This document shows, piece by piece, positions 42,790 to 52,493 of a stretch of DNA of 64,000 bases; position 1 is the stretch's first letter; each line of letters starts with the position of its first letter. A program made the translations under genes and the position numbers. Source of the stretch: Mycolicibacterium flavescens (GTDB lineage: Bacteria > Actinomycetota > Actinomycetes > Mycobacteriales > Mycobacteriaceae); the NCBI RefSeq assembly GCF_001722335.1, contig NZ_MIHA01000023.1, positions 28,073-92,072 on the forward strand. The letters run 5' to 3'. The notes below the pieces were generated by a model, which was not told where the DNA came from, made no database searches, and saw only the letters and a list, made by a program, of their open reading frames with translations.

Positions 42790-44783
42790 CACTCGAGGAA
42801 GCCTCTGCGCGCGTCGCCGGGCGCCGACTGCGGCTGCAGCTTCTTGAGCCGCTCCGACGAATTCAATTGCCACGGAACGGAAGTCACCATGACGTTCGGC
42901 TCGAACAGCAGCCGGCCCTTGAGCCGCAGCGCGCTCTGGTTGTGCAGGATCTGCTCCCACCAGTGCCCGACCACGTACTCCGGAATGAACACCGTGACGA
43001 CGGTGCGCGGAGACTCCTTGCTGATCCGTTTGACGTAATCGAGTACCGGGCGGGTGATCTCGCGGTACGGCGAGGCGATGACCTTGAGCGGGACGCTGAT
43101 GTCGCTGTTCTCCCACTTGTGCACCAGCGCGCGGGTCTCACCGTCGTCGACGCTGACGGTGATCGCCTCCAGCATGTCGGGGCGGGTGGCCCTGGCGTAG
43201 GCCAGCGCCCGCAGGGTCGGCAGATGCAGTTTGGAGACCAGCACGACGGCGTGGTTGCGGCTCGGCAGCACCATGTCGGTGTCGTCGGCGGCCTGCTCCT
43301 CCAGTTCACGCGCCACGGTGTCGTAGTGCTTGCGGATCAGCTTCATGATGACGAACATTCCGGCCATCGCCAGGATCGCGATCCACGCGCCGGCAACGAA
43401 TTTGGTGACCACCACGATGACCAGGACGGTACCGGTGCACGCGCAGCCGATCGCGTTGATCACCCGCGAACGCGCCATCCGGCTGCGGATCACGGCGTCG
43501 GTCTCGGTGCGCAGCAGCCGCGTCCAGTGCCGCACCATACCGACCTGGCTGAGCGTGAACGAGACGAACACACCGACGATGTAGAGCTGGATGAGCGCGG
43601 TGACCTCGGCGCGGAACGCCACGACGAACGCGATCGCCGCGAACGCCAGAAACAGGATGCCGTTGGAGAACGCCAGCCGGTCCCCGCGGGTGTGCAGTTG
43701 GCGCGGCAGATACCGGTCCTGCGCGAGAATCGAACCCAGCACGGGGAAACCGTTGAACGCGGTGTTGGCCGCCAGCACGAGGATCAGCGCGGTGACACCG
43801 GCGATCAGGAACAGCCCGATCGTAAAGTCACCGAACACCGCGTCGGCCAGCTGCGCGATCAAAGTCTTCTGGTGGTAGTCCGGCGGCGCGCCGACCAGTT
43901 GCTCGTGCGGACGCTCGGCGATCTTCACGCCGGTTTCCTTGGCCAACATGATGATTCCCATGAACAAGGTGACCGCGATCAAACCGAGCAGCGCCAGCGT
44001 CGTCGCGGCGTTGCGCGACTTGGGCTTGCGGAACGCCGGCACCCCGTTGCTGATCGCCTCCACCCCGGTCAGCGCCGCGCTGCCCGACGAGAACGCGCGG
44101 GCGACCAGGAAGACCAACGCGAAGCCGAGAATCTCCCCGTGCTCGGAATGCATTTCGAAACCGGCGGATTCGGCCGCCAACTGCTCGTCGAGCACGAAGA
44201 TCTGAAAGAACCCCCACCCGAGCATCGCCACCATGCCGATCACGAACGCGTAGGTGGGGATCGCGAACGCGATGCCCGACTCCCGGATCCCGCGCAGGTT
44301 CATCGAGGCCAGCAGCAGGATCGCGATCACCGCGAACAGCACCTTGTGGTGGTTGATGAACGGCACCGCCGAGCCGATGTTCGACATCGCCGACGACATC
44401 GACACCGCGACCGTGAGCACGTAGTCGACCAGCAGCGCGCTGGCCACCGTCAATCCCGCGGTCGGCCCCAGGTTGGTGGTGACCACCTCGTAGTCGCCGC
44501 CGCCGGACGGGTAGGCGTGCACGTTCTGCCGGTAGCTGGCGATGACGATCACCATCACCCCGGCCACGGCCAGGCCGATCCACGGTGTCATCGAGTACGC
44601 GGCCAGCCCGGCCACCGACAGCACCAGGAAGATCTCCTCCGGCGCGTAGGCCACCGACGACAGCGCGTCGGAGGCGAACACCGGAAGGGCGATGCGTTTG
44701 GGCAGCAGCGTGTGCGAAAGCTTGTCGCTGCGGAACGGCCTGCCTAGAACCAACCGCCGCGCGACGGTGGAAAGCTTGGACAC
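42789..44783 (-). CDS. APC-superfamily amino acid/potassium permease (Rv2690c-like)
   Basis: 664 residues from GTG 44783 (VSKLSTVARR), chosen over TTG 44792 by family N-termini. About 12 transmembrane segments occupy residues 30-490 (for example LPVFASDALSSVAYAPEEIF at the first helices), then a cytoplasmic domain of about 160 residues with a NHAVVLVSKLHLPTLRALAY universal-stress-like fold. This build matches large APC permeases that pair with Trk/Ceo regulators. It is divergent from ceoB, supporting a role in K+ or amino acid uptake. Confidence 0.88.
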   Translation of the reverse strand: MSKLSTVARRLVLGRPFRSDKLSHTLLPKRIALPVFASDALSSVAYAPEEIFLVLSVAGLAAYSMTPWIGLAVAGVMVIVIASYRQNVHAYPSGGGDYEVVTTNLGPTAGLTVASALLVDYVLTVAVSMSSAMSNIGSAVPFINHHKVLFAVIAILLLASMNLRGIRESGIAFAIPTYAFVIGMVAMLGWGFFQIFVLDEQLAAESAGFEMHSEHGEILGFALVFLVARAFSSGSAALTGVEAISNGVPAFRKPKSRNAATTLALLGLIAVTLFMGIIMLAKETGVKIAERPHEQLVGAPPDYHQKTLIAQLADAVFGDFTIGLFLIAGVTALILVLAANTAFNGFPVLGSILAQDRYLPRQLHTRGDRLAFSNGILFLAFAAIAFVVAFRAEVTALIQLYIVGVFVSFTLSQVGMVRHWTRLLRTETDAVIRSRMARSRVINAIGCACTGTVLVIVVVTKFVAGAWIAILAMAGMFVIMKLIRKHYDTVARELEEQAADDTDMVLPSRNHAVVLVSKLHLPTLRALAYARATRPDMLEAITVSVDDGETRALVHKWENSDISVPLKVIASPYREITRPVLDYVKRISKESPRTVVTVFIPEYVVGHWWEQILHNQSALRLKGRLLFEPNVMVTSVPWQLNSSERLKKLQPQSAPGDARRGFLE

Positions 44784-44869
44784 GAGAGCCAAGAGTAAGC
44801 CCGAAGGCAGATAACCGTCAGAAAGCTGTAGCGTTCCGACTGCGCGGGTTCGACAGGAAGGACCGTGGA

Positions 44870-45541
44870 GTGCGTGTAGTGGTGATGGGCTGCGGCCGGG
44901 TGGGCGCGTCGCTCTCGGACAGCCTGGCCCGGATCGGCCACGACGTCGCGGTCATCGACCGCGACAGCACCGCCTTCCACCGGCTCTCGCCGGAGTTCTC
45001 CGGCGAGCGGGTCCTCGGGATGGGGTTTGACCGCGACGTGTTGCTGCGGGCCGGCATCGAGGAGGCCGGCGCGTTCGCCGCGGTGTCTTCGGGTGACAAC
45101 TCGAACATCATCTCGGCGCGGGTGGCCCGCGAGACCTTCGGCGTGGAGCGCGTGGTCGCCCGCATCTACGACGCCAAACGCGCGGCGGTCTACGAACGGC
45201 TGGGCATCCCGACCGTGGCGACGGTGCCGTGGACCACCGACCGCCTGCTCAATGTGCTGACCCGCGAGACCGAGACCGCCAAGTGGCGCGACCCGACCGG
45301 CAATGTCGGGGTGACCGAACTGGCGATCCACGAGTCGTGGGTGGGACGGCGGATCACCGACCTGGAGGCGGCCACCGGCGGGCGGGTGGCGTTCCTGATC
45401 CGGTTCGGCGCCGGCCTGCTGCCCGACGCCAAGACCGTCATCCAGGCCAGCGATCAGGTGTTCCTGGCCGCGATCGCCGGACACATCGCCGAAGCGCTGG
45501 CCATCGCGGCGCTGCCGCCCGGCGAGGACTTCGAGGCATGA
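44870..45541 (+). CDS. ceoB: Trk K+ uptake regulatory protein CeoB
   Basis: 223 residues from GTG 44870, preceded by an AGGAAGGA ribosome site. An RCK domain with the NAD-binding motif VVVMGCGRVGASLSDSLA (GxGxxG) at the N-terminus and a TrkA-C domain (about 135-215). It binds NAD(H) and gates a Trk-type K+ channel. Corresponds to Rv2691. The ATGA overlap (45538-45541) couples it to ceoC. Confidence 0.93.
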   Translation: MRVVVMGCGRVGASLSDSLARIGHDVAVIDRDSTAFHRLSPEFSGERVLGMGFDRDVLLRAGIEEAGAFAAVSSGDNSNIISARVARETFGVERVVARIYDAKRAAVYERLGIPTVATVPWTTDRLLNVLTRETETAKWRDPTGNVGVTELAIHESWVGRRITDLEAATGGRVAFLIRFGAGLLPDAKTVIQASDQVFLAAIAGHIAEALAIAALPPGEDFEA

Positions 45542-46203
45542 AAGTCGCGATCGCCGGGGCCGGTGCCGTCGGCCGGTCCATCGCCCGCGAACTCGTCGAC
45601 GCCCACGACGTGACACTGCTGGAACGCAACCCCGACCACATCGACGTCGACGCGATCCCGGCCGCGCAGTGGCGCCTGGGCGACGCGTGCGAGCTGACCG
45701 TGCTGGAGTCCATCGGTCTCGAACAGTTCGACGTGGTGATCGCCGCGACCGGCGACGACAAGGTCAACGTCGTGGTCAGCCTGCTGGCCAAGACCGAGTT
45801 CGCGGTGTCGCGGGTGGTGGCCCGCGTCAACGACCCGCGCAACGAGTGGCTGTTCGACGAGAACTGGGGCGTCGACGTCGCGGTGTCGACACCGCGGATG
45901 CTGGCCTCACTGGTCGAGGAGGCGGTCGCGGTCGGGGATCTGGTGCGGCTGATGGAGTTTCGCAAGGGCCAGGCCAACCTGGTCGAGATCACGCTGCCCG
46001 ACGACACGCCGTGGGGCGGCAAGCCGGTCAAGCGGCTCGAACTGCCCCGCGACTGCGCGCTGGTGACGATCCTGCGGGGCGCGCGGGTGATCGTGCCCGA
46101 ATCCGACGAGCCGCTCGAAGGCGGCGACGAGTTGTTGTTCGTGGCGGTCTCCGAGGTCGAGGACCAACTGCAGGAACTGCTGCTGCACCCGCAGCAGCGC
46201 TGA
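45538..46203 (+). CDS. ceoC: Trk K+ uptake regulatory protein CeoC
   Basis: 221 residues. The second RCK/TrkA half: KVAIAGAGAVGRSIARELVD at the N-terminus, ATGDDKVNVVVSLLAK in the middle, then a TrkA-C domain. CeoB and CeoC are thought to assemble as the two halves of a single TrkA-like gating ring. Corresponds to Rv2692. Its stop is one base from the stop of the convergent MFS gene. Confidence 0.93.
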   Translation: MKVAIAGAGAVGRSIARELVDAHDVTLLERNPDHIDVDAIPAAQWRLGDACELTVLESIGLEQFDVVIAATGDDKVNVVVSLLAKTEFAVSRVVARVNDPRNEWLFDENWGVDVAVSTPRMLASLVEEAVAVGDLVRLMEFRKGQANLVEITLPDDTPWGGKPVKRLELPRDCALVTILRGARVIVPESDEPLEGGDELLFVAVSEVEDQLQELLLHPQQR

Positions 46204-46204
46204 G

Positions 46205-47650
46205 TCAGCGGCCCGCCGGCGCGGGCGGCGGGGTCGCGCGGTCGTGGCACCCGGCGACCGACGCAGCCGGGATGCGCGCGACGTCGCACTGCTCGTTGCG
46301 GATCCCGACCGCCGCGATAACACCCGCCGTCGCGAACAGCGCGGCCGTCACCAGCGCGCCGGACCGGAAGCCGTCGAAATCGACTGCGCCACCGACGATC
46401 ACGCCGGTGAACGCCACCGCGATCAGCCCGGCGATCCGCGAGATCGCGTTGTTGACCGCCGATCCGATACCGCTCTGCGACGGCTCGACCGCGGCCAGCA
46501 CCGCCGCGGTCAGCGGCGAGACCGTGATGGTCAGGCCCAGACCGAACACCACCAGGCCGGGCAGCACTTCGGTCCACACGTCGACCGGCGCCCGCACACC
46601 GGCCATCAGCACGAAACCGGCGGCCGCCACCACCGGGCCGACGGCCATGAACAGCCGCGGGCCGTGCCTGCCCGCCAGCGTCCCGAACCGGCGGGCCAGC
46701 AGAAACGACAGCACCGGGATCGGCAGCATCACCAGACCCGCCTCGGTGGCGCCCAGGCCCGCGGTCTGCTGCAGGAACAGCGCCACGATCAGCATGCCGA
46801 GCGACACCGCCGCGTAGAGGAACACCGTGGTCAGGTTGCCGACCAGGAAGTTGCGCGCGGCGAAGATCTGCAGCGGCATCATCGGGTGCGCGACGCGCCG
46901 CTCCCACAGCGGGAAGGCCACCAGGCACGCGCCGCCGAGCACCAGCGCGGCGACGACGCCCGGGTGGTCGAAGCCGAACCGCTGCCCCTCGATCAGCGCG
47001 TAGACGACCGCGGTGAGGCCGGCGGCGTTGAGCGTCGCGCCCACCCAGTCGACCCGGCCGGCCCGGCGCCCGGAGACGTCGTCGGCCGGCAGCCGGGTGG
47101 TCAGCGCCAACGTCACCGCGAGCGGGAGCAGATTCACCCCGAAGATCCAGCGCCAGTCGAGCGCGTCGACCAGGACCCCGCCCAGAAGCGGGCCGATCAC
47201 GAACGCCGTTCCGGTCCAAGCGGTCCACGTGCCGATCGCGCGGGCCTGCGCATCGCCGGTGAAACGGGCGTTGATCATCGCGAGCGAACTGGGCACCAGG
47301 AACGCGGCCCCGACGCCCTGCAGCACCCGCGCGGCCACCAATATCTCCCCGCTGGGCGCGAGCGCGCACAGCACCGAGGCGAGCGCGAACACCACCAGGC
47401 CGGCGCGCAGCACCGCGAGCCGGCCGAACTGGTCAGAGACCGCGCCGGCCACCAGGATCAGCGCGCCCAGCGCGAGCAGATACCCGTCGAGCACCCACTG
47501 CTGCAGCGCGAGACCGGACGCGCCGGCGACGGCGAAGTCGCGGCTGATCGCCGGCAACGCCAGGTTGACCACCGAGCCGTCGAGGAACGCCACGAACGAC
47601 GCGAGGACCGCGACCGCGATCAGCGGCCGGTCGGAGTCCTCAGCGGGCAT
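46205..47650 (-). CDS. MFS drug-resistance transporter, EmrB/QacA-like
   Basis: 481 residues. A DHA2-type major facilitator with VAFLDGSVVNLALPAI in the first helix, GALILVAGAVSDQFGRL (motif A) and LQGVGAAFLVPSSLAMI (motif C-like). About 13-14 hydrophobic segments are present. Probably an exporter of hydrophobic drugs or dyes driven by the proton gradient; the substrate is unknown. Its start overlaps the end of the DUF3159 gene by 11 bases, so they are likely co-transcribed. Confidence 0.88.
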   Translation of the reverse strand: MPAEDSDRPLIAVAVLASFVAFLDGSVVNLALPAISRDFAVAGASGLALQQWVLDGYLLALGALILVAGAVSDQFGRLAVLRAGLVVFALASVLCALAPSGEILVAARVLQGVGAAFLVPSSLAMINARFTGDAQARAIGTWTAWTGTAFVIGPLLGGVLVDALDWRWIFGVNLLPLAVTLALTTRLPADDVSGRRAGRVDWVGATLNAAGLTAVVYALIEGQRFGFDHPGVVAALVLGGACLVAFPLWERRVAHPMMPLQIFAARNFLVGNLTTVFLYAAVSLGMLIVALFLQQTAGLGATEAGLVMLPIPVLSFLLARRFGTLAGRHGPRLFMAVGPVVAAAGFVLMAGVRAPVDVWTEVLPGLVVFGLGLTITVSPLTAAVLAAVEPSQSGIGSAVNNAISRIAGLIAVAFTGVIVGGAVDFDGFRSGALVTAALFATAGVIAAVGIRNEQCDVARIPAASVAGCHDRATPPPAPAGR

Positions 47651-48377
47651 CCGATTGCGTCACGTCACCCTGCTCGGCGTCATCGGTTTCAGCAGGCTCC
47701 TCTGCCGGCGGGAGCGCGCGCTGCGCGGCGCGGATCGCGAAGTAGGTGACCAGCGCGGCGACCGCCGTCAGCGGCCAGCCCATCGCGATGCGCGCGACAC
47801 CGAGCCAGCCGGTCTGATCGGCGTCGTAGAGGTGGTTCTGCACGACGAAGCGGGAGCCGAACACGACCACCCACACCATGGTGGCGATGTCGAACGCGGT
47901 GACCGCCTTGCGGACCCGCCGCCAGTCGCGGCCGTGGCCGTTGATCCAGCTCCAGATGTAGCCGACGACCGGGCGGCGCAGCAGCACCGAGAGCCCGAAC
48001 ACCGTCGCCCAGAACAGCGAGGTCCAGATGCCGAGCAGGAAGTAGCCCTTCGACTCGCCCATCAGGTAGGCGATCAACGCGCAGATCCCGACCCCGAAGA
48101 AGCCCGAGATGGCCGGTTGGGCGGATTCGCGGCGGACCAGCCGCAGCACCAGGATCAGCGCCGCAGCGCCGAGCGCGGCCACGATGGCCGGGACGAGGCC
48201 GACGAGTTGGGAGACGGGGACGAACACCAGGACCGGCAGCGAAGAGTAGATCAGCCCGCTGACGCCACCCATCTGCGCCAGCACGGCGTTGGCCCGGTAG
48301 CCGGGGCTGCGGTCGGGGGCCGGCGACCCGGTGTCTTGGCTGTGCGAGGTGCCCGGCGCGGATCCGGGTTCGCTCAC
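47640..48377 (-). CDS. DUF3159 membrane protein (Rv2693c-like)
   Basis: 245 residues from GTG 48377. Six or so hydrophobic segments, with the family motif LAQMGGVSGLIYSSLPVLVF near the N-terminus and PVVGYIWSWINGHGRDWR in the middle. The function is unknown; relatives are described as intracellular-septation-protein-A-like. It overlaps the OB-fold gene by GTGA (48374-48377) and the MFS gene downstream by 11 bases. Confidence 0.87.
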   Translation of the reverse strand: MSEPGSAPGTSHSQDTGSPAPDRSPGYRANAVLAQMGGVSGLIYSSLPVLVFVPVSQLVGLVPAIVAALGAAALILVLRLVRRESAQPAISGFFGVGICALIAYLMGESKGYFLLGIWTSLFWATVFGLSVLLRRPVVGYIWSWINGHGRDWRRVRKAVTAFDIATMVWVVVFGSRFVVQNHLYDADQTGWLGVARIAMGWPLTAVAALVTYFAIRAAQRALPPAEEPAETDDAEQGDVTQSDAR

Positions 48378-48745
48378 TTCTGAATCTCGTAGTGGGGGTT
48401 GTAGATCGCCTTGACGCCGCTGTCGAGCTTGCCGACCCGGCCGTGCACCTTGAGCGTGCGGCCCGACTCGATGCCCGGGATACGGCGCTGCCCGAGCCAC
48501 ACCAGCATCACCGTGTCGGTGCCGTCGAACAGTTCGGCCTTCACACCGCCCGCGCAGCCCTTGCCGTTGCACTCGACGCTGCGCAGGGTGCCGATCATCG
48601 TCACTTCCTGGCCGCGCTCACAGTCGATGGCCTTCTGGGCGCCGGTCATGGCGGCTTCGTCGCTGAGCTCTTCGACGTCGAGTTGCTCCGGGTCTTCCGT
48701 CAACCGCCGAGTCAGCCGGCGCAGATACCCTTCGGCCGTAGCCAT
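48374..48745 (-). CDS. OB-fold nucleic-acid-binding protein (Rv2694c-like)
   Basis: 123 residues. A single OB-fold domain: ERGQEVTMIGTLRSVECNG, then GVKAELFDGTDTVMLVWLGQ and GRTLKVHGRVGKLD. Probably binds RNA or single-stranded DNA in the cytoplasm; the N-terminus (about 1-40) is helical. The role is unknown. First gene of the minus-strand OB-DUF3159-MFS run. Confidence 0.87.
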   Translation of the reverse strand: MATAEGYLRRLTRRLTEDPEQLDVEELSDEAAMTGAQKAIDCERGQEVTMIGTLRSVECNGKGCAGGVKAELFDGTDTVMLVWLGQRRIPGIESGRTLKVHGRVGKLDSGVKAIYNPHYEIQK

Positions 48746-48878
48746 GGCCTCTCCTGACTATCGCAGATCCACCGTGGATCTACCCCAATCAACGCCACGG
48801 TAGACCTGTTGGTTCCAAGATGCCACGTGGGGTCACCTCGCCACGCCGGGGCGGTTTCGGGCAGGGCACGATCAAGGC

Positions 48879-49577
48879 ATGACGGTCACTCTTGGCGGTG
48901 TCACCACGGTCCTGCTGCCGGGCACCGGATCCGACGACGACTTCGTCTACCGGGCGTTTTCGGCGGCCCTGCACGCCGAAGGCGCCACGGTGGTGACCCC
49001 GGCGCCGCAACCGCACCGGCTCGTCGCCGGGTACCGCGAGGTGCTCGACGAGGCGGCCCGCTCCGGGCCGGTCGCGGTCGGCGGGGTGTCGATCGGCGCG
49101 GCCGTCGCCACGGCGTGGGCACTGGCGCATCCGGGTCGCGCGGTCGGGGTGCTCGCGGCGCTGCCGGCCTGGACGGGATCCCCGCTGACTGCGCCCGCCG
49201 CGGCCGCGGCCCGTCACTCGGCGACGTTGCTGCGCCGCGACGGCATCGCGGCGGCGACCGCGACGATGCGGGCCGGCAGCCCGCCGTGGTTGGCCGACGA
49301 GTTGAGCCGTTCGTGGCTCGGCCAGTGGCCGGCGCTACCGGATGCGATGGAGGAGGCCGCGGGCTACGTCGCGCCCACGATCGCCGAACTGGGGCGCCTG
49401 ACGGTGCCGATGGGTATCGCCGCGGCGGTCGACGATCCGGTCCACCCGATCGAAGTCGCCGCCGAATGGGCCGCCGCGGTGCCGCGCGCGGCGCTGCGCA
49501 CGCTCACACTCGACGAACTGGGCGCCGACCCGGCAAGGCTGGGCGCCGCGTGCGTGGCGGCCCTGCTGGAGGCGTGA
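48879..49577 (+). CDS. Alpha/beta hydrolase (Rv2695-like)
   Basis: 232 residues. An alpha/beta fold with TVLLPGTGSDDDFVYRAF at the oxyanion loop and VGGVSIGAAVATAWALAHPG as the nucleophile elbow (GGVSIG, Ser). The C-terminal part has AAAVDDPVHPIEVA, which supplies Asp and His candidates. No secretion signal. The substrate is unknown. It ends 3 bases before the stop of the convergent DUF3710 gene. Confidence 0.83.
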   Translation: MTVTLGGVTTVLLPGTGSDDDFVYRAFSAALHAEGATVVTPAPQPHRLVAGYREVLDEAARSGPVAVGGVSIGAAVATAWALAHPGRAVGVLAALPAWTGSPLTAPAAAAARHSATLLRRDGIAAATATMRAGSPPWLADELSRSWLGQWPALPDAMEEAAGYVAPTIAELGRLTVPMGIAAAVDDPVHPIEVAAEWAAAVPRAALRTLTLDELGADPARLGAACVAALLEA

Positions 49578-49580
49578 GGT

Positions 49581-50372
49581 TCAGCCGCCGGTGATCGTGC
49601 GCAGCTGCTGCATGGCCGAACCCTGCGCGCTGCGACGCGCGGCCGGCTCGGGCGGCGGCGGCTGCTGCAGACCGGCCTGCTGGGCGGCGGCCTGTTCGGC
49701 GGCGGCGCGCAGCTGGTTGGCCATCGGCTCGGGCAGCTCCACAGGCAGCGGGGTGCGCACCGGCAGCGGCGTGTCGCCGCGACGAACCACGGTGTCGGCC
49801 AGCGCTTCTCGAGCCTCGGCAGCCAGTGCCTCGATCTGGTCCTGCGGTCCGTTGACCACGCAGCGGATCATCCACCGGTAGCCGTCGACGCCGATGAAAC
49901 GCACCACGCCGGGCTGACCCTGCGCGGCCTGTCCCCCGGGCGCCTGCGCCAGCCCGACCACCTCGCGGCCCCACCGACCGTCCTGGATCGACACCTGCGC
50001 GCCGTCCTTGCGCAGCGAGTCGGCCAGTTCGCCGGCGATCTCCCGCCACAGCCCGGCGGTCTTGGGGGCGGCGTAGGCCGCGATGGTGAACCGCCCGTTG
50101 GGCGTGACCACCCAGATCGCGCTGGGCACCCCCTGCTGGCTCAGCTCGACCTGGACCTGACCGGCCGCGGGCAGCGGGATCAGAACCGACCCCAGGTCCA
50201 GCCGACCGGTGCCTGCCGTGGCCGCGTCGTCGAAGTCCTCGATGTCGAACGGGCCGTCGAGCTCGTCAGCGCCGTCGGGCTCGGCCGTGTCTTCGTGCCG
50301 ACCTGCGCCGGTCTGGTCTGCCGCCTGCTCGTCGTCGCGGCCGTCGCCGCCTTTTCGTCTTCCGAATGCCAT
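49581..50372 (-). CDS. DUF3710 family protein (Rv2696c-like)
   Basis: 263 residues from ATG 50372. A conserved actinobacterial protein: a basic start (MAFGRRKGGDGRDDEQ), an acidic spacer, a conserved core (RLDLGSVLIPLPAAGQVQVE, IWVVTPNGRFTIAAYAAPKT, GVDGYRWMIRCVVNGP) and a Gln/Pro-rich tail. No catalytic motif. The gene follows dut by one base and is probably co-transcribed. The function is unknown. Confidence 0.88.
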   Translation of the reverse strand: MAFGRRKGGDGRDDEQAADQTGAGRHEDTAEPDGADELDGPFDIEDFDDAATAGTGRLDLGSVLIPLPAAGQVQVELSQQGVPSAIWVVTPNGRFTIAAYAAPKTAGLWREIAGELADSLRKDGAQVSIQDGRWGREVVGLAQAPGGQAAQGQPGVVRFIGVDGYRWMIRCVVNGPQDQIEALAAEAREALADTVVRRGDTPLPVRTPLPVELPEPMANQLRAAAEQAAAQQAGLQQPPPPEPAARRSAQGSAMQQLRTITGG

Positions 50373-50373
50373 C

Positions 50374-50838
50374 TCACAAACTCGCATGTCCGCCGGAGGA
50401 ACCGTGGCCGCCATCGCCACGGGTGGTCTCACCCAATCCTGCCTCGTCGAAGGACGTGACCTCGACAAGCTCGGGTAACTCGACCCGCTGAACCAGCAAT
50501 TGCGCGATGCGGTCGCCGCGCCGCACGAAGATCGGTTCCGCGGGGTCGAGGTTGATCAGTGCCACCTTGATTTCGCCGCGATACCCGGCGTCGATGGTCC
50601 CGGGGCTGTTCACGATCGAAAGCCCAACGCGCGCAGCCAAACCCGACCGCGGGTGAACGAGCCCGACCATTCCGTGCGGAATGGCCACCGCAATACCGGT
50701 CGGCACCAGCGCCCGGTGACCGGGCGCCAACTCGACGTCGAGCGCGCTGTAGAGATCGACACCGGCGTCGCCGTCGTGGGCACGGCTCGGCATCGGCAGA
50801 TCCGGGTCCAGGCGCACGACCGCCAGAGAGGTGGGCAC
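50374..50838 (-). CDS. dut: Deoxyuridine 5'-triphosphate nucleotidohydrolase
   Basis: 154 residues from GTG 50838, the same length as M. tuberculosis Dut (Rv2697c). Hydrolyses dUTP to dUMP, keeping uracil out of DNA. All trimeric dUTPase motifs are present: DAGVDLYS (I), PRSGLA (II), [13 protein letters not shown] (III), [10 protein letters not shown] (IV) and the C-terminal [15 protein letters not shown] (V), which closes over the active site. A longer frame from 50883 adds residues absent from the family. Confidence 0.97.
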   Translation of the reverse strand: MPTSLAVVRLDPDLPMPSRAHDGDAGVDLYSALDVELAPGHRALVPTGIAVAIPHGMVGLVHPRSGLAARVGLSIVNSPGTIDAGYRGEIKVALINLDPAEPIFVRRGDRIAQLLVQRVELPELVEVTSFDEAGLGETTRGDGGHGSSGGHASL

Positions 50839-50863
50839 GACGTCAGAGATTACTCTTGGCTCC

Positions 50864-51340
50864 GTGACCGACACGCGCGCCACGTCGCAATCCGTGCGCT
50901 ACCGCGAGCGGCTCTGGGTGCCGTGGTGGTGGTGGCTGCCCGGGATGGGCGTCGCGGCGCTGATCGCGTTCGAATTCACCCTGGGCGTGCCGTCGCTGCC
51001 CGAATGGCTGCCGTACGCGGTGCTGCTGCCGGTCGCGGCCGTCGCGCTGCTGTGGCTGGGGCGCACCGAACTGCGGGTGGTCGGCGGCGGCGAGGACACC
51101 GAGCTGTGGGTCGGGCCCGCCCATCTGCCTGCCGGGGTGGTGTCGCGGTCGGCGGAGGTGCCGCGCAGCGCCAAGTCGGCGGCGCTGGGCCGACAACTCG
51201 ACCCGGCCGCGTACGTCGTGCACCGCGCGTGGGTGGGCCCCATGGTTCTTCTGGTTCTCGACGATCCCGAGGATCCGACGCCGTACTGGTTGGTCAGTTC
51301 GCGGCACCCGGACCGGGTGTTGGCGGCGCTGCGCAGTTGA
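50864..51340 (+). CDS. DUF3093 membrane protein (Rv2698-like)
   Basis: 158 residues from GTG 50864. Two hydrophobic segments directly after [18 protein letters not shown] (about 15-60) and a strand-rich C-terminal half with [20 protein letters not shown] and [16 protein letters not shown]. The WWWW run is a DUF3093 trait. The function is unknown. It diverges from dut with 25 bases between starts and converges on the DUF4193 gene. Confidence 0.87.
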   Translation: MTDTRATSQSVRYRERLWVPWWWWLPGMGVAALIAFEFTLGVPSLPEWLPYAVLLPVAAVALLWLGRTELRVVGGGEDTELWVGPAHLPAGVVSRSAEVPRSAKSAALGRQLDPAAYVVHRAWVGPMVLLVLDDPEDPTPYWLVSSRHPDRVLAALRS

Positions 51341-51346
51341 GCGCGC

Positions 51347-51649
51347 TCAGGCGGCGCAGTCCGAGCAGATCATCATGCCGTTCTTCTCGCTGGCCAGACG
51401 GCTGCGGTGGTGCACCAGGAAGCAGCTCGAGCAGGTGAATTCGTCGGCCTGTTTGGGGATCACCCGCACCGACAGTTCCTCGCCCGACAGGTCGGCACCG
51501 GGCAACTCGAAGTTCTCGGCGGACTCTGACTCGTCGACGTCGACGACCGCCGACTGGGCCTCGTTACGCCGCGCCTTGAGCTCTTCGAGCGAATCTTCTG
51601 AGACGTCGTCGGTCTCGGTGCGCCGTGGGGCGTCGTAATCGGTAGCCAT
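51347..51649 (-). CDS. DUF4193 zinc-ribbon protein (Rv2699c-like)
   Basis: 100 residues from ATG 51649. An acidic first half is followed by a C-terminal zinc ribbon: FTCSSCFLVHHRSRLASE and MMICSDCAA (two CxxC pairs). It is highly conserved in Actinobacteria and is essential or near-essential in mycobacteria by published screens, as I recall. The likely role is a small zinc-binding regulator; the function is unknown. There is a 177-bp gap before cei with no gene. Confidence 0.88.
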   Translation of the reverse strand: MATDYDAPRRTETDDVSEDSLEELKARRNEAQSAVVDVDESESAENFELPGADLSGEELSVRVIPKQADEFTCSSCFLVHHRSRLASEKNGMMICSDCAA

Positions 51650-51826
51650 CGTCGTCCCCTCCGAACAACCCTTTTCTAAACCTTGTGCGACAGAGCTTTG
51701 TACCAGCGTCGAACGCATCCACCAAATGATTCGTGCCCGTATTGGTACCCGTTCCACTGTGATTTATGTCACACGGGGCATCGTGCCACTCGAAGGGCCC
51801 AGCAACAGGGGCTTTAGAGTGCATGC

Positions 51827-52483
51827 GTGGTCGCGCAAATCACTGACGGAACGGCGTTCGACAAGCACGGGCGCCCGTTCCGCCGGCGAAACTACCTGCC
51901 GGGAATTTTGCTGTTCGCCGCGCTGTCGGTGGTGACGCTGATGGTGTGGGTGATCGCCCTCAACCAGCCTGCCGACATTCCCGAGGCGGTCGCGTGCAAC
52001 CCGCCGCCCGCGCCCGCCGAGGGCGCGCCGCCGCCGCCACCGCTGGGCACGCAGGTCTCGCGCGCCGACATGGTGGAGGTCACCCCCGCCCGCCTCGCCG
52101 ACACCCGGATCCAGGTGCTCAACGCCAGCGGCCAGGGTGGTCAGGCCGCCGAGGTGGCTTCGGCGTTGAAGGACCTCGGTTTCGCGGAACCGATCGCGGC
52201 CAACGACCCGATCTACACCACCGCCCGGCTTCAGTGCCAGGGACAGATCCGGTTCGGGGAGGCGGGCCGGGCGGCCGCGGCCGCGGTGTGGCTGGTCGCC
52301 CCGTGTGCCGAACTGTTCCAGGACGAACGCCCCGACGACACCGTCGACCTCGCGTTGGGCACCGAGTTCACCGAGCTCAGCAGCAGCGACGACATCGAAG
52401 CGGTGCTCGCCAGCCTGCGCCCGGACGCCACCCAGGCCGCCGACTCGGCGCTGCTGACCAAGATCCACTCGGCGGCCTGCTGA
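51827..52483 (+). CDS. cei: Cell envelope integrity protein Cei (LytR_C domain)
   Basis: 218 residues. A basic cytoplasmic N-terminus (GRPFRRRNYLPG), one transmembrane helix (ILLFAALSVVTLMVWVIAL, about 27-45), a Pro-rich spacer and a periplasmic LytR C-terminal domain (TRIQVLNASGQGGQAAEVAS, with YTTARLQCQGQIRFG). Corresponds to Rv2700, which is needed for normal envelope integrity in mycobacteria. Four mature cysteines suggest disulfides. It converges on suhB. Confidence 0.92.
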   Translation: MVAQITDGTAFDKHGRPFRRRNYLPGILLFAALSVVTLMVWVIALNQPADIPEAVACNPPPAPAEGAPPPPPLGTQVSRADMVEVTPARLADTRIQVLNASGQGGQAAEVASALKDLGFAEPIAANDPIYTTARLQCQGQIRFGEAGRAAAAAVWLVAPCAELFQDERPDDTVDLALGTEFTELSSSDDIEAVLASLRPDATQAADSALLTKIHSAAC

Positions 52484-52493
52484 CCGCGAGCTG